Shown: piece by piece, positions 8,197 through 17,775 of the stretch
Layout of the letters: each line of letters begins with the position of its first letter
Numbering within the stretch: the first letter of the stretch is position 1
Assembly (NCBI RefSeq): GCF_000285835.1
Contig: NZ_HE978602.1
Span: 324,399 to 388,398 of the forward strand
Origin: Brevibacterium senegalense
GTDB taxonomy: Bacteria > Actinomycetota > Actinomycetes > Actinomycetales > Brevibacteriaceae
DNA length: 64,000 bases
Reading direction: 5' to 3'
The notes under the pieces: model-generated
The model's database searches: none
Told to the model about the DNA's origin: nothing
The model's input: the letters and a program-made list of their open reading frames with translations, nothing else
Made by a program: the position numbers and the translations under genes

Positions 8197-9759
8197 ATGA
8201 CCAGCGATCGCCCCACAGCCCACCCGCAGCCGACCCCCACCCGGACGACTCCCGCCGGCCGATTCGCGATCGGAGCCGCGGCGGCGGTGCTCGTGGCCTC
8301 GGGGCTGGCCGCCTGCGAGTCGGGCGACACCGCGACCGTCGTCACCGCGGACGGCGGCGGCGACACCGCGACCATCGGCACGGACGACGCGGTGCAGGCG
8401 ACGATCCTCGCCTCCCGGGCCGCCTACGAATCCGCGGAGCTCGTGGTCGCGGGGCCGGTGGACGACGCCCAGGCCGTGGCCGGCATGTCCGCGGACCTGG
8501 GCGTCCCCGGTCTGCTGGGGGAACCCGACGAGCTGGGGGACGAGTTGGACCGCCTGGGGGCGGAGACCGTCCTCGTCCCCGCGGGGACGGCCGCAGACGC
8601 GAGGGAGGGCCGCGAGGTCCTCGAGTTCGATCCCGCGGACCTGTCCGTCGACGGCGACGTGCCGGACGTGGAGGGCACGACCGCAGGGGACGAGGACGCC
8701 GGCGAAGAGGACACCGCCGCCGAGGCCGCGGTCACCCTGCTGCTGGACCCCGCGGATGCCGACGGTCCGGCCGTGCAGGTGGCCCGGGCCTCGGTCGAGG
8801 CGGCCGGCGGTCAGGTGGTCGAGGCACCGGGTGCCGACCCCCGGGCCACAGCGGACACGGTCGCCGCGGCTCAGGACGGCGACGGAGACACCGTCGTGGC
8901 GCTGGGCGAGGCCTTCGGCGATGCGGAGGTGCTGGACGCGCGGATGGCGACGGCACGCACGGCGCCGGAGCTGCCCGGCGGCGGCCAGGTCGCCTTCCCC
9001 GGCCGCCGGATGATCGCGGCGTACGGCTCGCCCGGCGTCCCGTCGCTGGGCATCCTGGGCGAGCAGGACCTGGACGGGGCGGTCGACCGGGTCCAGGAGC
9101 TGGCCGCCTCGTATGAAGAGTCCTCGGACGAACCGGTGATCCCCGCGATGGAGATCATCACGACGGTCGCCTCCGGCCAGCCGGGCGCGGACGGGGACTA
9201 CTCCTCGGAGATCGACCCGGAGACGCTGCGCCCCTGGATCGACCGCGCCGCAGAGGAGGGGATCTACGTCGTCCTCGACCTGCAGCCGGGCACCACCCAC
9301 TTCCTGGAGCAGGCGAAGCTCTACGAGGATCTCCTCAAGGAGCCCCACGTGGGACTCGCGCTCGACCCCGAATGGCGGCTGGAGGACGGGCAGCGCCACC
9401 TCGCGCAGATCGGCTCCGTGAGCGCGGAGGAGGTCAACGAGGTCTCCACGTGGCTGGCGGACGTCACCGCGGAGAACGACCTGCCGCAGAAGGTGTTCAT
9501 CCTCCACCAGTTCTCGCACTCGATGATCAGCGACCGGGAGGACATCGACGCCTCCCGTGACGAGCTGGCGGTCCTCTTCCACGCGGACGGCCACGGCACG
9601 CCCGACCTCAAGCTGGGCACGTGGAACAACCTCAAGGAGGACCTGCCGGACGGCGCCCGCATGGCGTGGAAGAACTTCTACGACGAGGACACGCCCACCT
9701 TCACCCCGGAGCAGACCATGGAGGTCGACCCGGCGCCCTGGTTCGTGTCCTACCAGTGA
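8197..9759 (+). CDS. Lipoprotein with CW_binding_2-like and TIM-barrel-like regions
   Basis: Predicted surface lipoprotein, 520 aa. A signal peptide ends in the lipobox SGLAAC. Residues about 50-270 hold repeated segments (LVVAGPVDDAQAVAG, DLGVPGLLG, ELDRLGAETVLVPAG) resembling cell-wall-binding repeat 2 domains. An Asp/Glu-rich insert lies at about 145-180. The C-terminal half (about 290-520) has VPAMEI/VVLDLQPG, GLALDPEW and FILHQF, which read like strands of a TIM barrel with acidic residues, but I do not recognise a named enzyme family. AAGGAG lies 11 nt before ATG 8197. The stop is only 3 nt from the convergent putA stop, leaving no room for a terminator. Confidence 0.75.
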   Translation: MTSDRPTAHPQPTPTRTTPAGRFAIGAAAAVLVASGLAACESGDTATVVTADGGGDTATIGTDDAVQATILASRAAYESAELVVAGPVDDAQAVAGMSADLGVPGLLGEPDELGDELDRLGAETVLVPAGTAADAREGREVLEFDPADLSVDGDVPDVEGTTAGDEDAGEEDTAAEAAVTLLLDPADADGPAVQVARASVEAAGGQVVEAPGADPRATADTVAAAQDGDGDTVVALGEAFGDAEVLDARMATARTAPELPGGGQVAFPGRRMIAAYGSPGVPSLGILGEQDLDGAVDRVQELAASYEESSDEPVIPAMEIITTVASGQPGADGDYSSEIDPETLRPWIDRAAEEGIYVVLDLQPGTTHFLEQAKLYEDLLKEPHVGLALDPEWRLEDGQRHLAQIGSVSAEEVNEVSTWLADVTAENDLPQKVFILHQFSHSMISDREDIDASRDELAVLFHADGHGTPDLKLGTWNNLKEDLPDGARMAWKNFYDEDTPTFTPEQTMEVDPAPWFVSYQ

Positions 9760-9762
9760 GTG

Positions 9763-12700
9763 TCAGTCGCGCAGCCGATCCGCCAGTGCGTGGAAGGAGC
9801 GGTCCGGCGTGCCGAAGCGGTGCAGCGTCATCGACACGGCCTGCTCGTGCACGTAGTGGCGCAGCTCGACCGCGCCGGAGGCGGTGACGGGTCCTTCGAG
9901 GACCGCGACCTCCGGCCGGTCCTGCGTCGTCCGCCGCAGGGCGTCCTCGACCTCGCCCACGACCCGGACCCGGGCACCCACGGTGTCGTCGATCCGACCG
10001 GAGGCCACGCGGGCGGCGAACGCGTCCGCGTCCTCGACCACGACCTCGGCGGCGGTGGGGACCGCCTGCGCAGCCTGGGGCACGACGCTCCAGGACACGG
10101 GTGAGCCGGCCGTCTGCGCGGCGTGCGCCAGGCGGGACAGCACCTGCGGTGCGACGGCCTCCGTCACCCGGATCGTGACCGGGCGGGGGAGGACCCGCAG
10201 GATGTTCGCCTCCGAGGCGAGCCCCGTGGGGTCCTGCGGCCGCATCGCCTCCCAGGCGCGACGGTCCGAGGCCTGCGCGGCATCGAGCCACGCGTCCGGA
10301 TCCGCGGGGCCGGCGTCGTGCCACGTGCCGAACTGCATGAGGTAGCGGGGCCCGCCGGCCTTCGAGCCCAGCCCCACGCTGGACTTCTTCCAGCCGCCGA
10401 ACGGCTGCCGCTGCACGATCGCGCCGGTGATCCCGCGGTTCACGTACGCGTTGCCGGCCTCGACGCGGTCCAGCCAGGTGGCCACCTCGTCCGCGTCGAG
10501 CGAGTGGATGCCGCCGGTGAGACCGAAGTCGACGGCGTTCTGCAGGTCGATCGCCTCCTCGAGCGTGTCCGCCCGCATGAGGCCCAGCACCGGGCCGAAC
10601 ACCTCCGTCAGGTGGAAGTGCGACCCGGGGGCCACGCCCGTCTTGATGCCGGGCGACCACAGGCGGCCGGTGTCGTCGAGGCGGCGCGGCTCCAGCAGCC
10701 ACTCCTCACCGGTCTCCAGGGTCGTGAGTGTGCGCAGCAGCTTGTCCTCCGGGTCGACCGTGAGCGGACCCATCGACGCGGCGTGGCTGTGGGTGTGCGC
10801 GGCGCCCTCGGGGCCGGTCGTGGGCCAGCCGACGATGAGGGAGGCCGCCGCATCGATCAGTTGATCGTGGAATCGCTTCGAGTCCGCCGTCGAGCCCACG
10901 AGGATCGCGAGCGAGGCGGCTGAGCACTTCTGCCCCGCGTGCCCGAATGCAGACTTCACGAGGTCCGCGACCGCCAGGTCCCGGTCCGCGGACGGGGTGA
11001 TGACGAGCGCGTTCTTGCCGGAGGTCTCCGCCGCGATCTGGAGCTCCGCGCGGAAGGACCGGAAGAGCGAGGCGGTCTCCGAGGACCCGGTGAGGATGAC
11101 CCGGTCGACGTGCGGATGGGAGACGAGGGCGCGGCCCACCTCGCGCTCATCCGTCCGCACCAGCTGCACGACGTCCTCCGGCACCCCCGCCTGGTGGAGG
11201 CACTCGATGATGAGGGCGGAGCAGCGCGGCGTGGGGGAGGACGGCTTGTGGATCGCAGACGCACCGACCGCCAGCGCGGCGACCGTCGAACCGGTGGGGA
11301 TCGCGACCGGGAAGTTCCACGGCGGGGTGATGAGCACGACGGAGTCCGGTGCGAACTCCGCACCCTCGACGTGCTCCAGGTCCTGTGCACGCTGCGCGTA
11401 GTAGCGGAGGAAGTCGATGGCCTCCGACACCTCCGGATCGGACTGGTCGGGGGTCTTGCCGACCTCGTCGGCCATGACGGACAGGAACTCGCCGCGTCGT
11501 GCGCCCATGATGTCCGCCGCGCGCAGGAGGACGCGGCCGCGGTGCTGGGCACCTGTGGCCCGCCAGTCGGTGGCCGCATCCCGCGCCCGGGCGACCGCCG
11601 CATCGACCGCGGCGGAGTCTCCGAGGTGCTGGGGCTGGAGAGACGCTCCGGCATCGCCGTCGCGGTGTGCCGCCCACCAGGCGCGGTTCGCAGCGAGTGC
11701 CGGGTCCGTGTCCGGCTCGTTGCGGAACTCCGCCGGCAGCGCGGGCAGGTCCGCGGCCTCGGCGGAGCGGTCCTGCGTGCGGCGCGGTGGCGGCGGCGTG
11801 TCGTCGTGGGTCTCGATCGTGTCGCGGACGATGCCGATGGCCGTGCGGAAGCGGTCCTCCTCCCTGCGGAAGACCGCGTTCCCGTTGCTGAGCTCCGTGA
11901 TGCCGGACATGAAGTTCTCCGGCGACGAGTTCTCGTCCAGTCGGCGCACCAGGTACGACACCGCGGCGTCGAAGTGCGCGGGGTGGACCGCGGGGACGTA
12001 GAGGCGGATGTCGCCCACGTCCCGCCCGATCGCGGCCGCCTGCGCCCGCGCCATCCCCTGGAGCATCTCGAACTCGATCGCGTCGTGGACGCCGCGGGCG
12101 CGGGAGAGCTCGTGGGCGAACGCGATGTCGAAGATGTTGTGGCTGGCCACGCCCATCCGCAGGCCGGTGAGGTGCTCGCTCCGCAGCACCCAGTCGAGCA
12201 CCCGCTTGTAGTTCGCGTCCGTGTCCGCCTTCGAGGGCTCGACCGTGACGGGCCAGCCGGCGAGCTCTGCGTGCACCTGCTCCATGGGGAGGTTCGCGCC
12301 CTTGACGAGGCGGATCTTGATGCCCGCGCCGCCTCGGGCCACCCGGTCCGCGGCGTACGCGGACAGGCGCTGGACGGCGCCCAGCGCGTCCGGCAGGTAG
12401 GCCTGGATGACGATGCCGGCCTCGTAGTCCATGAGCTCCGGCTCGTTCAGCAGCCGGGTGAAGACCTCGATCGTGAGTTCGAGGTCCTGGTACTCCTCCA
12501 TGTCGAGGTTGACGAACGCGGCGTCGGCCGGCTGCGCGGCGGCGGAGAGCAGCAGCGGGCGGAGGCGCTCGCACACCATCTGCGTCGACTCCTCGAAGGC
12601 CCACAGGTCGATCTGCGAGGCGATCGAGGACACCTTGATCGAGACGTAGTCCACGTCCGGACGGGCCAGGAGACGGCGGACCTCCTCCGTGTGGTTCTCC

Positions 12701-13203
12701 GCCTCCGCCTCACCCAGCACTGCCTCGCCCAGCAGGTTCACGTTGAGCTTCGAGCCGTCCGCGCGCAGCGCTGCGACGGCGCGGCCGAACGGGCCGGGGC
12801 GCGCGTCGACGATCATGTGCCCCAGCATCTGGCGCATCCGCGCGCGGGCGGCGGGCACGACGATCTGCGGCGCGATCGGGACCAGGGCGGCGCCGGCGCG
12901 GATCTGGGCCCGGTCCAGCGCGGGCAGCGAGGGCGGGGTGTCCTTCACGAGACTCGCCAGGGCGGCGCCGGCCGCGTGCGTGTCCTCCGTGCGGATGACG
13001 CGGTCGACGAAGCCCACGGTGAAGTCGACGCCGCCCTCGTCGCCCAGCACGGCGGCGAGCCTGTCCGCGGACGGGTCCTTCACGTGGAGTCCCGCCGCGA
13101 CCCGCAGCCAGCGGCGGGCGGTGTCGACGGCGCGGTCGGCGATCTCCTCGAGCTGAGCGGAGCGCTGGTGGGCGGGTGAAGAAGCGGTGTGCGAGATCGT
13201 CAT
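9763..13203 (-). CDS. putA: Bifunctional proline dehydrogenase / L-glutamate gamma-semialdehyde dehydrogenase
   Basis: Oxidises proline to P5C (FAD) and then glutamate semialdehyde to glutamate (NAD), 1146 aa. The proline dehydrogenase barrel (about 130-450) shows YVSIKVSSI, IVIQAYLPDA, IKIRLVKGAN and FEMLQGMA. The ALDH part (about 510-965) shows TPPWNFPVAIPTG, LTGSSETA and FGHAGQKCSAAS with catalytic Cys760. A C-terminal region of about 180 residues follows the ALDH, as in other actinobacterial PutA. ATG 13203 has AAGGAG upstream; the extended frame to 13434 is rejected. There is no N-terminal ribbon-helix-helix DNA-binding domain, so control probably comes from the divergent regulator at 13341. 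Confidence 0.95.
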   Translation of the reverse strand: MTISHTASSPAHQRSAQLEEIADRAVDTARRWLRVAAGLHVKDPSADRLAAVLGDEGGVDFTVGFVDRVIRTEDTHAAGAALASLVKDTPPSLPALDRAQIRAGAALVPIAPQIVVPAARARMRQMLGHMIVDARPGPFGRAVAALRADGSKLNVNLLGEAVLGEAEAENHTEEVRRLLARPDVDYVSIKVSSIASQIDLWAFEESTQMVCERLRPLLLSAAAQPADAAFVNLDMEEYQDLELTIEVFTRLLNEPELMDYEAGIVIQAYLPDALGAVQRLSAYAADRVARGGAGIKIRLVKGANLPMEQVHAELAGWPVTVEPSKADTDANYKRVLDWVLRSEHLTGLRMGVASHNIFDIAFAHELSRARGVHDAIEFEMLQGMARAQAAAIGRDVGDIRLYVPAVHPAHFDAAVSYLVRRLDENSSPENFMSGITELSNGNAVFRREEDRFRTAIGIVRDTIETHDDTPPPPRRTQDRSAEAADLPALPAEFRNEPDTDPALAANRAWWAAHRDGDAGASLQPQHLGDSAAVDAAVARARDAATDWRATGAQHRGRVLLRAADIMGARRGEFLSVMADEVGKTPDQSDPEVSEAIDFLRYYAQRAQDLEHVEGAEFAPDSVVLITPPWNFPVAIPTGSTVAALAVGASAIHKPSSPTPRCSALIIECLHQAGVPEDVVQLVRTDEREVGRALVSHPHVDRVILTGSSETASLFRSFRAELQIAAETSGKNALVITPSADRDLAVADLVKSAFGHAGQKCSAASLAILVGSTADSKRFHDQLIDAAASLIVGWPTTGPEGAAHTHSHAASMGPLTVDPEDKLLRTLTTLETGEEWLLEPRRLDDTGRLWSPGIKTGVAPGSHFHLTEVFGPVLGLMRADTLEEAIDLQNAVDFGLTGGIHSLDADEVATWLDRVEAGNAYVNRGITGAIVQRQPFGGWKKSSVGLGSKAGGPRYLMQFGTWHDAGPADPDAWLDAAQASDRRAWEAMRPQDPTGLASEANILRVLPRPVTIRVTEAVAPQVLSRLAHAAQTAGSPVSWSVVPQAAQAVPTAAEVVVEDADAFAARVASGRIDDTVGARVRVVGEVEDALRRTTQDRPEVAVLEGPVTASGAVELRHYVHEQAVSMTLHRFGTPDRSFHALADRLRD

Positions 13204-13290
13204 GATGCTCTCCTTCGCGTCGTCGTCGACTGCTGCAGGCGGTGTGTGCCTCCAGTGTGGAAGCGGCGGACCTGGTGCGGGAAGGGCGCT

Positions 13291-13318
13291 GTGAGTCAGA
13301 ATTATGTGTGAGTCAGAA
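13291..13318. repeat. Direct repeat in the putA/regulator intergenic region
   Basis: GTGAGTCAGAA occurs at 13291-13301 and 13308-13318, 17 nt apart. The pair sits between putA and its divergent GntR-type regulator and is a candidate binding site. Confidence 0.5.
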
Positions 13319-13340
13319 ATGTGGTGGAGAGGGGTGTGGG

Positions 13341-14831
13341 ATGTCCGTGATGGGCGTGGCGGGCAGCGAGGAAGGCGGCGAGGAAGGCGGCGAGGTGGCC
13401 GGCAGCGGGATCGGAACGGGGGAGCACGACGCACCCGCGTCCGACCGCCCGCGGCCGGGGCGGCCCAGGATCCAGGAGACCGCGGACCGGGCGGTCGCGC
13501 AGCTGCTGGCGGTGGCGGGCGATCGGGTGGACGGTCCGGCGTTCTCGACCCGCGCGCTCGCGGAGCGGACCGGCTTCAGCCAGACCGTCGTGTCCCGCGC
13601 GGTCCGCAGGATCGCCGACGGTGCGGACGGTGCCGCGGTGGCGGCCGTCGGAGCGGTGAGAGGTTCGATCCCAGCGGAGGCGGCGATTCCGGCCGTGCCC
13701 GTGGAGGAGCCGGTTCTGCTGATGGGGCTGGATCTGGACGCAGGCGTCTGCCGCGCGGAGTTCTCACCTGCTCCGCCGCAGGTGCGTGTCCGCTGGACGC
13801 GGAGGCATCTGCGACGCAGGGCGGCGCTGCTGGCGACGCTGCGGGTCCGGGGCGCCGCCCTGCCGCGGGACCTGCCGGAGCGCCTGGCCCGGACCGTCGC
13901 GATCACCGGCGACCTGCTGGAGGTGCTGGCGCGTGCGGATGCGGACGCGCCGGTGTCGTGGCGGGTGGGGCAGGTCGAGGCCGGTGGGGCGCGAGGAGCA
14001 GGGGAGCCGGGTGGGTCGGGGGAGCCGGGCGGATCGGCTGTGTCGACGGGGGCGGCCGGGGCCGCGCAGGCGGGTGCCGTCGCGGGTGCACCGCCGCGGA
14101 CCGCCGCTGCCGATGGCCGCACCGCACAGGCTGATCGGTCCACCGCCTGGTTGCCGCGCGCGGGGGTGTCCGTCACGGAGCAGCTGGCCGTCCGACTGCG
14201 CGACGCGATCATGGTCTCCGACCTGCGGCCCGGGGACCGCCTGAGCGTGGCGCACTGCGCGCGTCTGCTGGGGGTGCCGCGCTCCGTCGCCTCGGACGTG
14301 CTGCGGCGGATGGTCGACGACGAGCTGCTGGACGGCACCGGGGGAGAGGTGCGCATCCCGCAGGCCTCACCGGACGACGTCATCGAGCTCTACGCCGCCC
14401 GCGTGATGCTGGGCGATGTCCTGCTGCGGGCGGCGGCGACCCGCCCCCGTGCCCGGCTGCTGCGCGCCCGGCAGGTGCTGGGCGTCATCGAGGACGCGGT
14501 CGCCGCCGGGACCAATGTGGGGGACGCGGACCTGCGTTTCCAGCAGGAGGTGGCCCGGGCCTCGGGCCTGGAGCAGACCGTCCGCCTCTTCGAATCGTCC
14601 ACGGTGCGCGTGCAGATGCTCATCGCACTGCTGGGGATGGACTACGCGCGCGCCGGCCGCAGCATCCTCGCCGACGACCGGCGGATCCTCGCCGCCCTGG
14701 TCGCCGGCGATGCGGGGCGGGCGGTCGAGGCGTGGCATCGCAAGACGGATGCGGCGGTGCGGCACATGCATGGCCAGGCCCGCCACGCGGCCTTCGACGT
14801 CCAGCTGTGGAAGCGCCTCACCGCCCTGTGA
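13341..14831 (+). CDS. GntR/FCD-type regulator with an extra N-terminal HTH
   Basis: Putative regulator of proline use, 496 aa. Residues about 35-90 (RPGRPRIQETADRAVAQLL, TRALAERTGFSQTVVSRAV) form a first HTH. A Gly/Ala-rich linker (about 210-275) follows. A canonical GntR winged helix (about 280-350; VTEQLAVRLRDAIMVSDLRPGDRLSV) and an FCD-like all-helical ligand domain (about 360-490) complete it. Ordinary FCD regulators are about 230 aa, so length and the second HTH are unusual. Start ATG 13341 is chosen for the purine-rich stretch upstream; GTG/ATG codons from 13242 are possible. Role is inferred from its divergent position to putA. Confidence 0.75.
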   Translation: MSVMGVAGSEEGGEEGGEVAGSGIGTGEHDAPASDRPRPGRPRIQETADRAVAQLLAVAGDRVDGPAFSTRALAERTGFSQTVVSRAVRRIADGADGAAVAAVGAVRGSIPAEAAIPAVPVEEPVLLMGLDLDAGVCRAEFSPAPPQVRVRWTRRHLRRRAALLATLRVRGAALPRDLPERLARTVAITGDLLEVLARADADAPVSWRVGQVEAGGARGAGEPGGSGEPGGSAVSTGAAGAAQAGAVAGAPPRTAAADGRTAQADRSTAWLPRAGVSVTEQLAVRLRDAIMVSDLRPGDRLSVAHCARLLGVPRSVASDVLRRMVDDELLDGTGGEVRIPQASPDDVIELYAARVMLGDVLLRAAATRPRARLLRARQVLGVIEDAVAAGTNVGDADLRFQQEVARASGLEQTVRLFESSTVRVQMLIALLGMDYARAGRSILADDRRILAALVAGDAGRAVEAWHRKTDAAVRHMHGQARHAAFDVQLWKRLTAL

Positions 14832-14855
14832 TCCGGAGATCGCAGGGCGGTGAGG
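14816..14855. terminator. Terminator hairpin overlapping a stop codon
   Basis: A perfect 13-bp stem (14816-14828 with 14843-14855) continues, after one mismatch, into a GATC-CGGA-GATC inner stem. The left arm is the last four codons of the regulator and the loop contains its TGA. It separates convergent genes. Confidence 0.7.
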
Positions 14856-14891
14856 TCCGGGCTGGAGACAGCCGCGGCGCTGGGCGTGTGC

Positions 14892-15440
14892 TCAGCTGAG
14901 GGCCGTTCGGATCGCGGCGTTGAAGGCCTCGAGATCGCCGGGGCTGCGGGACGTGATGAGGTTCCCGTCGACCACGACCTCCTCGTCGACCCACTGAGCA
15001 CCGGCATTCTCGAGGTCGACCCGCGTCGACGCGTACGAGGTGAGGCGGCGGTCTCGGGCGAGTCCGGCCTCGGCGAGGATCCACGGTGCGTGGCAGATCG
15101 CTGCGACCGGCTTGTCCGCGTCGAAGAAGGCCTTCACGAGCGCGACGGCGCGCTCGTCGGTCCGCAGGGCGTCCGAGTTGAGGGTCCCGCCCGGCAGGAC
15201 CAGCGCGTCGTAGTCACCGGCGGTGGCCTGCGCGACCGGCACATCGACGGGGAACGTGTCCGCGTGAGTCCAGTCTCCCTCCATCGCCTGCAGCGTGCCC
15301 TCCGAGGGCGAGACGACCACAGTCTGGGCGCCTGCCTCGTCCAACGCCGCGCGGGGGCTCGTGAGCTCCACCTGCTCGACGCCGCGGGTGAGGAGGAATG
15401 CGACCTTCTTCCCGGTCAGAGGGGTGCGTGCATCAGTCAT
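14892..15440 (-). CDS. PfpI/DJ-1 family protein (type 1 glutamine amidotransferase-like)
   Basis: 182-aa protein of the DJ-1/PfpI superfamily, cytosolic, probably a stress-related deglycase-type or peptidase-like enzyme; activity not settled for the family. Nucleophile-elbow Cys116 lies in AAICHAPW, with the family's DALVLPGG strand-loop near residues 78-85. GGAAGGA lies 8 nt before ATG 15440. A 5'-truncated close copy lies at 48849-49184. It is convergent with the regulator and divergent from acetoacetyl-CoA synthetase. Confidence 0.88.
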   Translation of the reverse strand: MTDARTPLTGKKVAFLLTRGVEQVELTSPRAALDEAGAQTVVVSPSEGTLQAMEGDWTHADTFPVDVPVAQATAGDYDALVLPGGTLNSDALRTDERAVALVKAFFDADKPVAAICHAPWILAEAGLARDRRLTSYASTRVDLENAGAQWVDEEVVVDGNLITSRSPGDLEAFNAAIRTALS

Positions 15441-15665
15441 GGTGCTGTCCTTCCGTAGAGGTGCGTCCTCGAGTTGGAACGCTGAAGGGCCCGGCGCTAT
15501 TCCACAGCCATCCCATGGCGGGCGATGTGGGCACGGGACACGACCCCTCCACCGCGTCCGAGTGTCGATCCCGGCCGGAATAGGATGTGACGCGGACGAC
15601 ACTCGTCGTTCCGCTGCTGCGCAGAGCGCCGCAGTGCCTGGTCCCGAGCAAGGAAGCTGGTCCCG

Positions 15666-17696
15666 ATGCCTGAATCCTCCGCCGTCCTGTGGCGCCCCGA
15701 TCCCGCCGCAGCCGACGCCTCGCAGATGCGCGAGTTCCAACGACTCATGGGCGAGCGCCACGACGCCCCGCAGGGCGACTACCAGGAGTTCTGGCGGTGG
15801 ACGATCGCGAACCTCGACGTCTTCTGGGAGGAGATCATCGCGTTCGCCGGCGTCGTCTGGGAGCGCGGTGACGGGCCGGTCCGCGAGGGCGACACGATGC
15901 CCGACGTCCGCTGGTTCCCCGGTGCGCGGATCAACTACGCGGAGAACATCCTGCGGTGGTCCGCGGAGCGGGGAGACGAGCCTGCGATCATCGGCCGGCA
16001 CGAGGACGACCGCCGCGAGGTCCTCACGTGGAATCAGCTGCGCGGGCAGGTGGGCGCGCTCGCCGCACGGCTGCGCGAGTGGGGAGTGCAGCCGGGAGAC
16101 ACGGTCGCCGCGGTGCTGCCCAACCTGCCGCAGACCGCCGTCGCCCTGCTGGCGGCCGCGTCCGTGGGCGCGGTGTGGTCGGTCGTCAACACGGACTTCG
16201 GTGTGCGCGGGATCGCGGACCGGTTCGCGCAGATCGAGCCGAAGGTGCTCTTCACCGCGGACTCCGTCCTCTTCAACGGGAAGCACGTGCCGCTGACGGA
16301 GGCCGTGCCTGGGATCCTCGAGGTGCTGCCCACGGTGGAGCGGCACGTGCTCATCGAGCAGACCGGCGGCATTGGCGCCGGCGCGGGGACGGGACACTCA
16401 TCTGCGCAGATCGCGGTTCCGGAGGGCAGAGAGATTCCCTCCAAGAGCTTCGACGACCTCGTCGCGAGTCCGGAGGAGCCGATCTTCGAGCGGGTCGAGT
16501 TCTCGCACCCCCTGTGGGTCCTGTACTCCTCCGGCACGACGGGCAAGCCCAAGGGCATCGTCCACGGACACGGGGGTGTCACCGTCGAGATGAACCGGGC
16601 GAACATCCTTCAGTACGACGTGCGGCCCGGCGATATCCAGTACTCCGCGGTCGCGACGACGTGGGTGGTCTGGAACCTCCTCATCGACGCGATGTCGCGC
16701 GGCGTCACGATCGTCACCTACGACGGCGCACCTTTCGCCGGCGGTCCGCACCGGCAGTTCGAGCTCCTGGCATCCGAGCGCGCCACCGCGTTCGGCACCG
16801 GTGCCGCTGTGCTGTCCACGGCGCAGCGGCTGGGCTACTCGCCGCGCGCGGACTACGACTTCTCCGCGCTGCGGTCGATCCTGTCGACCGGGTCCCCGCT
16901 GCCCGATCCCACGTGGGACTGGGTCTACGAGCACATGAGCCCCACGGTCAAGCTGGGCTCCGATTCCGGCGGCACGGACATCGCGAGCGGCTTCATCGGG
17001 TCGAACCCGGTGGATCCCGTGGCGCGCGGCCACCTGCAGTGCGCCTACCTGGGCATCGCCGCAGACTCCTGGGACTCCCGCGGCAACCCGGTCGTCGGGG
17101 AACTGGGCGAGTTCGTCGTCACGGAGCCCATGCCATCGATGCCGGTGTTCTTCTGGAACGACCCGGATGGCTCGCGCTACCGGGACGCCTACTTCGACGC
17201 GTACCCCGGCGTGTGGCGCCACGGGGACTGGGTCACCCGCCACGAGGACGGCAGCTACGTGATCCACGGCCGGTCGGACGCGACGATCAACCGCGGAGGC
17301 ATCCGGATGGGGTCCGCAGACATCACCCAGATCGTCGACCGGGTGGAGGGCGTCGCCGCCTCGATGGTCATCGGCGCGGAGCTGACCGGCGGCGACTACT
17401 ACATGCCGCTCTTCGTCGTCCCCGCACCGGGGACGCAGGTCGATGACGCGCTCCGCGAGCGGATCGTCGCGGCGATCCGGTCCGAGCTGTCGCCGCGATA
17501 CGTGCCGGACGAGATCATCGAAGCGCCGGGCGTCCCGCTCACCCGCACGGGGAAGCTGCTGGAACTGCCGATCAAGCGGGTCCTGCAAGGGGCGCAGCCC
17601 ACGACGGTCAACCGCGACGCGGCCGCAGACGAGGCGATCCTCGAGTGGTACGTCGACTTCGCGCAGACGCGCCGGGCGGACAGCCCCGCCGACTGA
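15666..17696 (+). CDS. aacS: Acetoacetate--CoA ligase
   Basis: ANL-family ligase activating acetoacetate to acetoacetyl-CoA with ATP, 676 aa, normal length for this family. The N-terminus has the AacS-type FQRLMGERHDAP and ARINYAENIL stretches. The AMP-binding P-loop is YSSGTTGKPKGIVHGHGG, and the C-terminal domain shows RSDATINRGGIRMG and the catalytic Lys in PLTRTGKLLELPIKR. AGGAAG lies about 10 nt before the ATG. Acetoacetate could come from leucine or ketone catabolism. No partner gene lies beside it. Confidence 0.92.
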   Translation: MPESSAVLWRPDPAAADASQMREFQRLMGERHDAPQGDYQEFWRWTIANLDVFWEEIIAFAGVVWERGDGPVREGDTMPDVRWFPGARINYAENILRWSAERGDEPAIIGRHEDDRREVLTWNQLRGQVGALAARLREWGVQPGDTVAAVLPNLPQTAVALLAAASVGAVWSVVNTDFGVRGIADRFAQIEPKVLFTADSVLFNGKHVPLTEAVPGILEVLPTVERHVLIEQTGGIGAGAGTGHSSAQIAVPEGREIPSKSFDDLVASPEEPIFERVEFSHPLWVLYSSGTTGKPKGIVHGHGGVTVEMNRANILQYDVRPGDIQYSAVATTWVVWNLLIDAMSRGVTIVTYDGAPFAGGPHRQFELLASERATAFGTGAAVLSTAQRLGYSPRADYDFSALRSILSTGSPLPDPTWDWVYEHMSPTVKLGSDSGGTDIASGFIGSNPVDPVARGHLQCAYLGIAADSWDSRGNPVVGELGEFVVTEPMPSMPVFFWNDPDGSRYRDAYFDAYPGVWRHGDWVTRHEDGSYVIHGRSDATINRGGIRMGSADITQIVDRVEGVAASMVIGAELTGGDYYMPLFVVPAPGTQVDDALRERIVAAIRSELSPRYVPDEIIEAPGVPLTRTGKLLELPIKRVLQGAQPTTVNRDAAADEAILEWYVDFAQTRRADSPAD

Positions 17697-17703
17697 CACG
17701 TGG

Positions 17704-17751
17704 GACGGCGACGGGTCGGATGGGGCTGGATCGCCCCGTCCGACTGCCGTC
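17704..17751. terminator. Terminator between convergent aacS and surface-protein genes
   Basis: A 12-bp stem with one T-G pair (17715-17726 with 17733-17744) is extended by an outer GACGGC/GCCGTC pair. It occupies most of the 79-nt gap. Confidence 0.65.
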
Positions 17752-17775
17752 ACCAGCTGTGCCCACCGAACGCAC

